Source: Marinobacter halophilus
GTDB lineage: Bacteria; Pseudomonadota; Gammaproteobacteria; Pseudomonadales; Oleiphilaceae
Reading direction: 5' to 3'
DNA length: 64,000 nt
NCBI RefSeq assembly: GCF_003007685.1
Contig: NZ_PXNN01000011.1
Coordinates: 62,001 to 126,000, forward strand
Both the position numbers and the translations under genes were made by a program. The notes under the pieces were generated by a model that saw only the letters and a program-made list of their open reading frames with translations, was not told the DNA's origin and made no database searches. The number at the start of each line of letters is the position of its first letter. Positions within the stretch are counted from its first letter, which is position 1. Shown in pieces: positions 63,467 through 64,000 of the stretch.

Positions 63467-64000
63467 TTAACCCGGCAAACCATCAGCACGCGCAGTCATT
63501 AGAAAACGCACATAGCCAAGCAAATACAAAAGGTATGTTGCCGCCCAGAAAAGGAACGGCAGGCCCACACCTGCCAGCAGATAGTTTTGCGGCCACAGAA
63601 GTGGCACCAGAGTGCGCAAGGCCGCAGTCGCGAATAATGAAATCAAAGCTGCCCAGATTACTCGGGGCAGAATTAGCGAACGACCGGTATGGCGCAGGCC
63701 AGCAATACAGAATACCGCTAGAATAGCCGTACCCATAGCACCGGCAGACAGCGTGTGGCGGCCGGTGTAGCTGGGTAAGCTGTCTGTGAGCGCAGCAATG
63801 CCCACCATCGCCAGACCAACCACCATCCAGGTGTATGCCAGTGTCAGCAACAACAGATACAGTCGCCCCATGGCCTTGCCCCACGGCCATTCGCTGAGGC
63901 GGTCGGCCTGCGCGGCGGCGGCTGCCAAGGCAATCCAGCCGGTTACTCCATGCCCCGGGGCCAGGAAATCGGCGATCACAAATAACACCAGTACCGCTAC
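63467..64000 (-). CDS. NnrS family protein (partial, N-terminus outside window)
   Basis: The last 178 or so residues of an integral membrane protein whose frame continues past base 64000. HTLSAGAMGTAILAVFCIAGLRHTGRSL is the conserved NnrS region; here the key parts are SAGAMGTAILAVFC and LRHTGRSL. Five helices are visible. NnrS proteins hold haem and copper and protect against nitrosative stress during denitrification, which fits the neighbourhood. It lies 71 bp upstream of the hemerythrin protein on the same strand. Confidence 0.85.
   Translation of the reverse strand, partial: VAVLVLFVIADFLAPGHGVTGWIALAAAAAQADRLSEWPWGKAMGRLYLLLLTLAYTWMVVGLAMVGIAALTDSLPSYTGRHTLSAGAMGTAILAVFCIAGLRHTGRSLILPRVIWAALISLFATAALRTLVPLLWPQNYLLAGVGLPFLFWAATYLLYLLGYVRFLMTARADGLPG

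Overview
The window looks like chromosomal DNA of a marine denitrifying gammaproteobacterium, most likely Marinobacter or a close relative. This rests on gene content and protein style rather than on a marker gene: a clade I nos cluster, a narK-narGHJI operon with NarX/NarL, a WS/DGAT wax ester synthase, a FadL-type porin, a DesT/DesC/DesB-type desaturase locus, OvoA, and the PrkA-YeaH-YcgB trio. I see no rRNA, tRNA, CRISPR array, insertion sequence or prophage. The two terminal genes (DUF2750 at the left, NnrS at the right) are cut by the window edges.

Bases 1-17900 hold housekeeping and metabolic genes in short units: SDR oxidoreductase, MscS channel, BCCT transporter, OvoA, an ADP-ribosylglycohydrolase-like protein, a NUDIX hydrolase, DUF2505, bioA, rsmE, DUF445, an HDOD protein, a BrkB-like membrane protein, a FadL-family porin, a D-2-hydroxyacid dehydrogenase and thiopurine methyltransferase. 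Bases 18234-23028 carry the prkA-yeaH-ycgB (SpoVR) cluster, closed by a perfect hairpin. Bases 23055-30912 on the minus strand hold a BASS-family symporter, an AdeT-like binding protein, a long TRAP permease, a TonB-dependent receptor and a stand-alone TrpB2-like enzyme, which may form an uptake unit. Bases 31138-35660 are lipid genes: a wax ester synthase, then a DesT-type repressor facing a ferredoxin reductase and a fatty acid desaturase across a region with three operator-like palindromes.

Bases 35648-60300 are the anaerobic respiration block. It contains an NsrR-like Rrf2 regulator with DUF454 and a tiny membrane protein, moaA (molybdenum cofactor), nosRZDFYL (nitrous oxide reductase), a small conserved protein, a Dnr-type Crp/Fnr regulator, narKGHJI with a parvulin gene, divergent narXL, and ubiT (O2-independent ubiquinone synthesis). 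FNR/Dnr-type boxes of the form TTGA-N6-TCAA lie upstream of nosR, dnr and narK, so one O2/NO-responsive circuit probably drives nitrate and N2O respiration. The nitrite and NO reductase genes are not in this window. The right end has selD, a hemerythrin-GGDEF-EAL protein and the end of an NnrS-family gene.

The most unusual non-coding feature is a set of large intergenic hairpins. Three (38063-38169, 41973-42085, 47743-47936) share a conserved loop but have different, internally complementary arms, and all three lie at operon ends in the denitrification block. A fourth hairpin (17887-17977) has a different loop.
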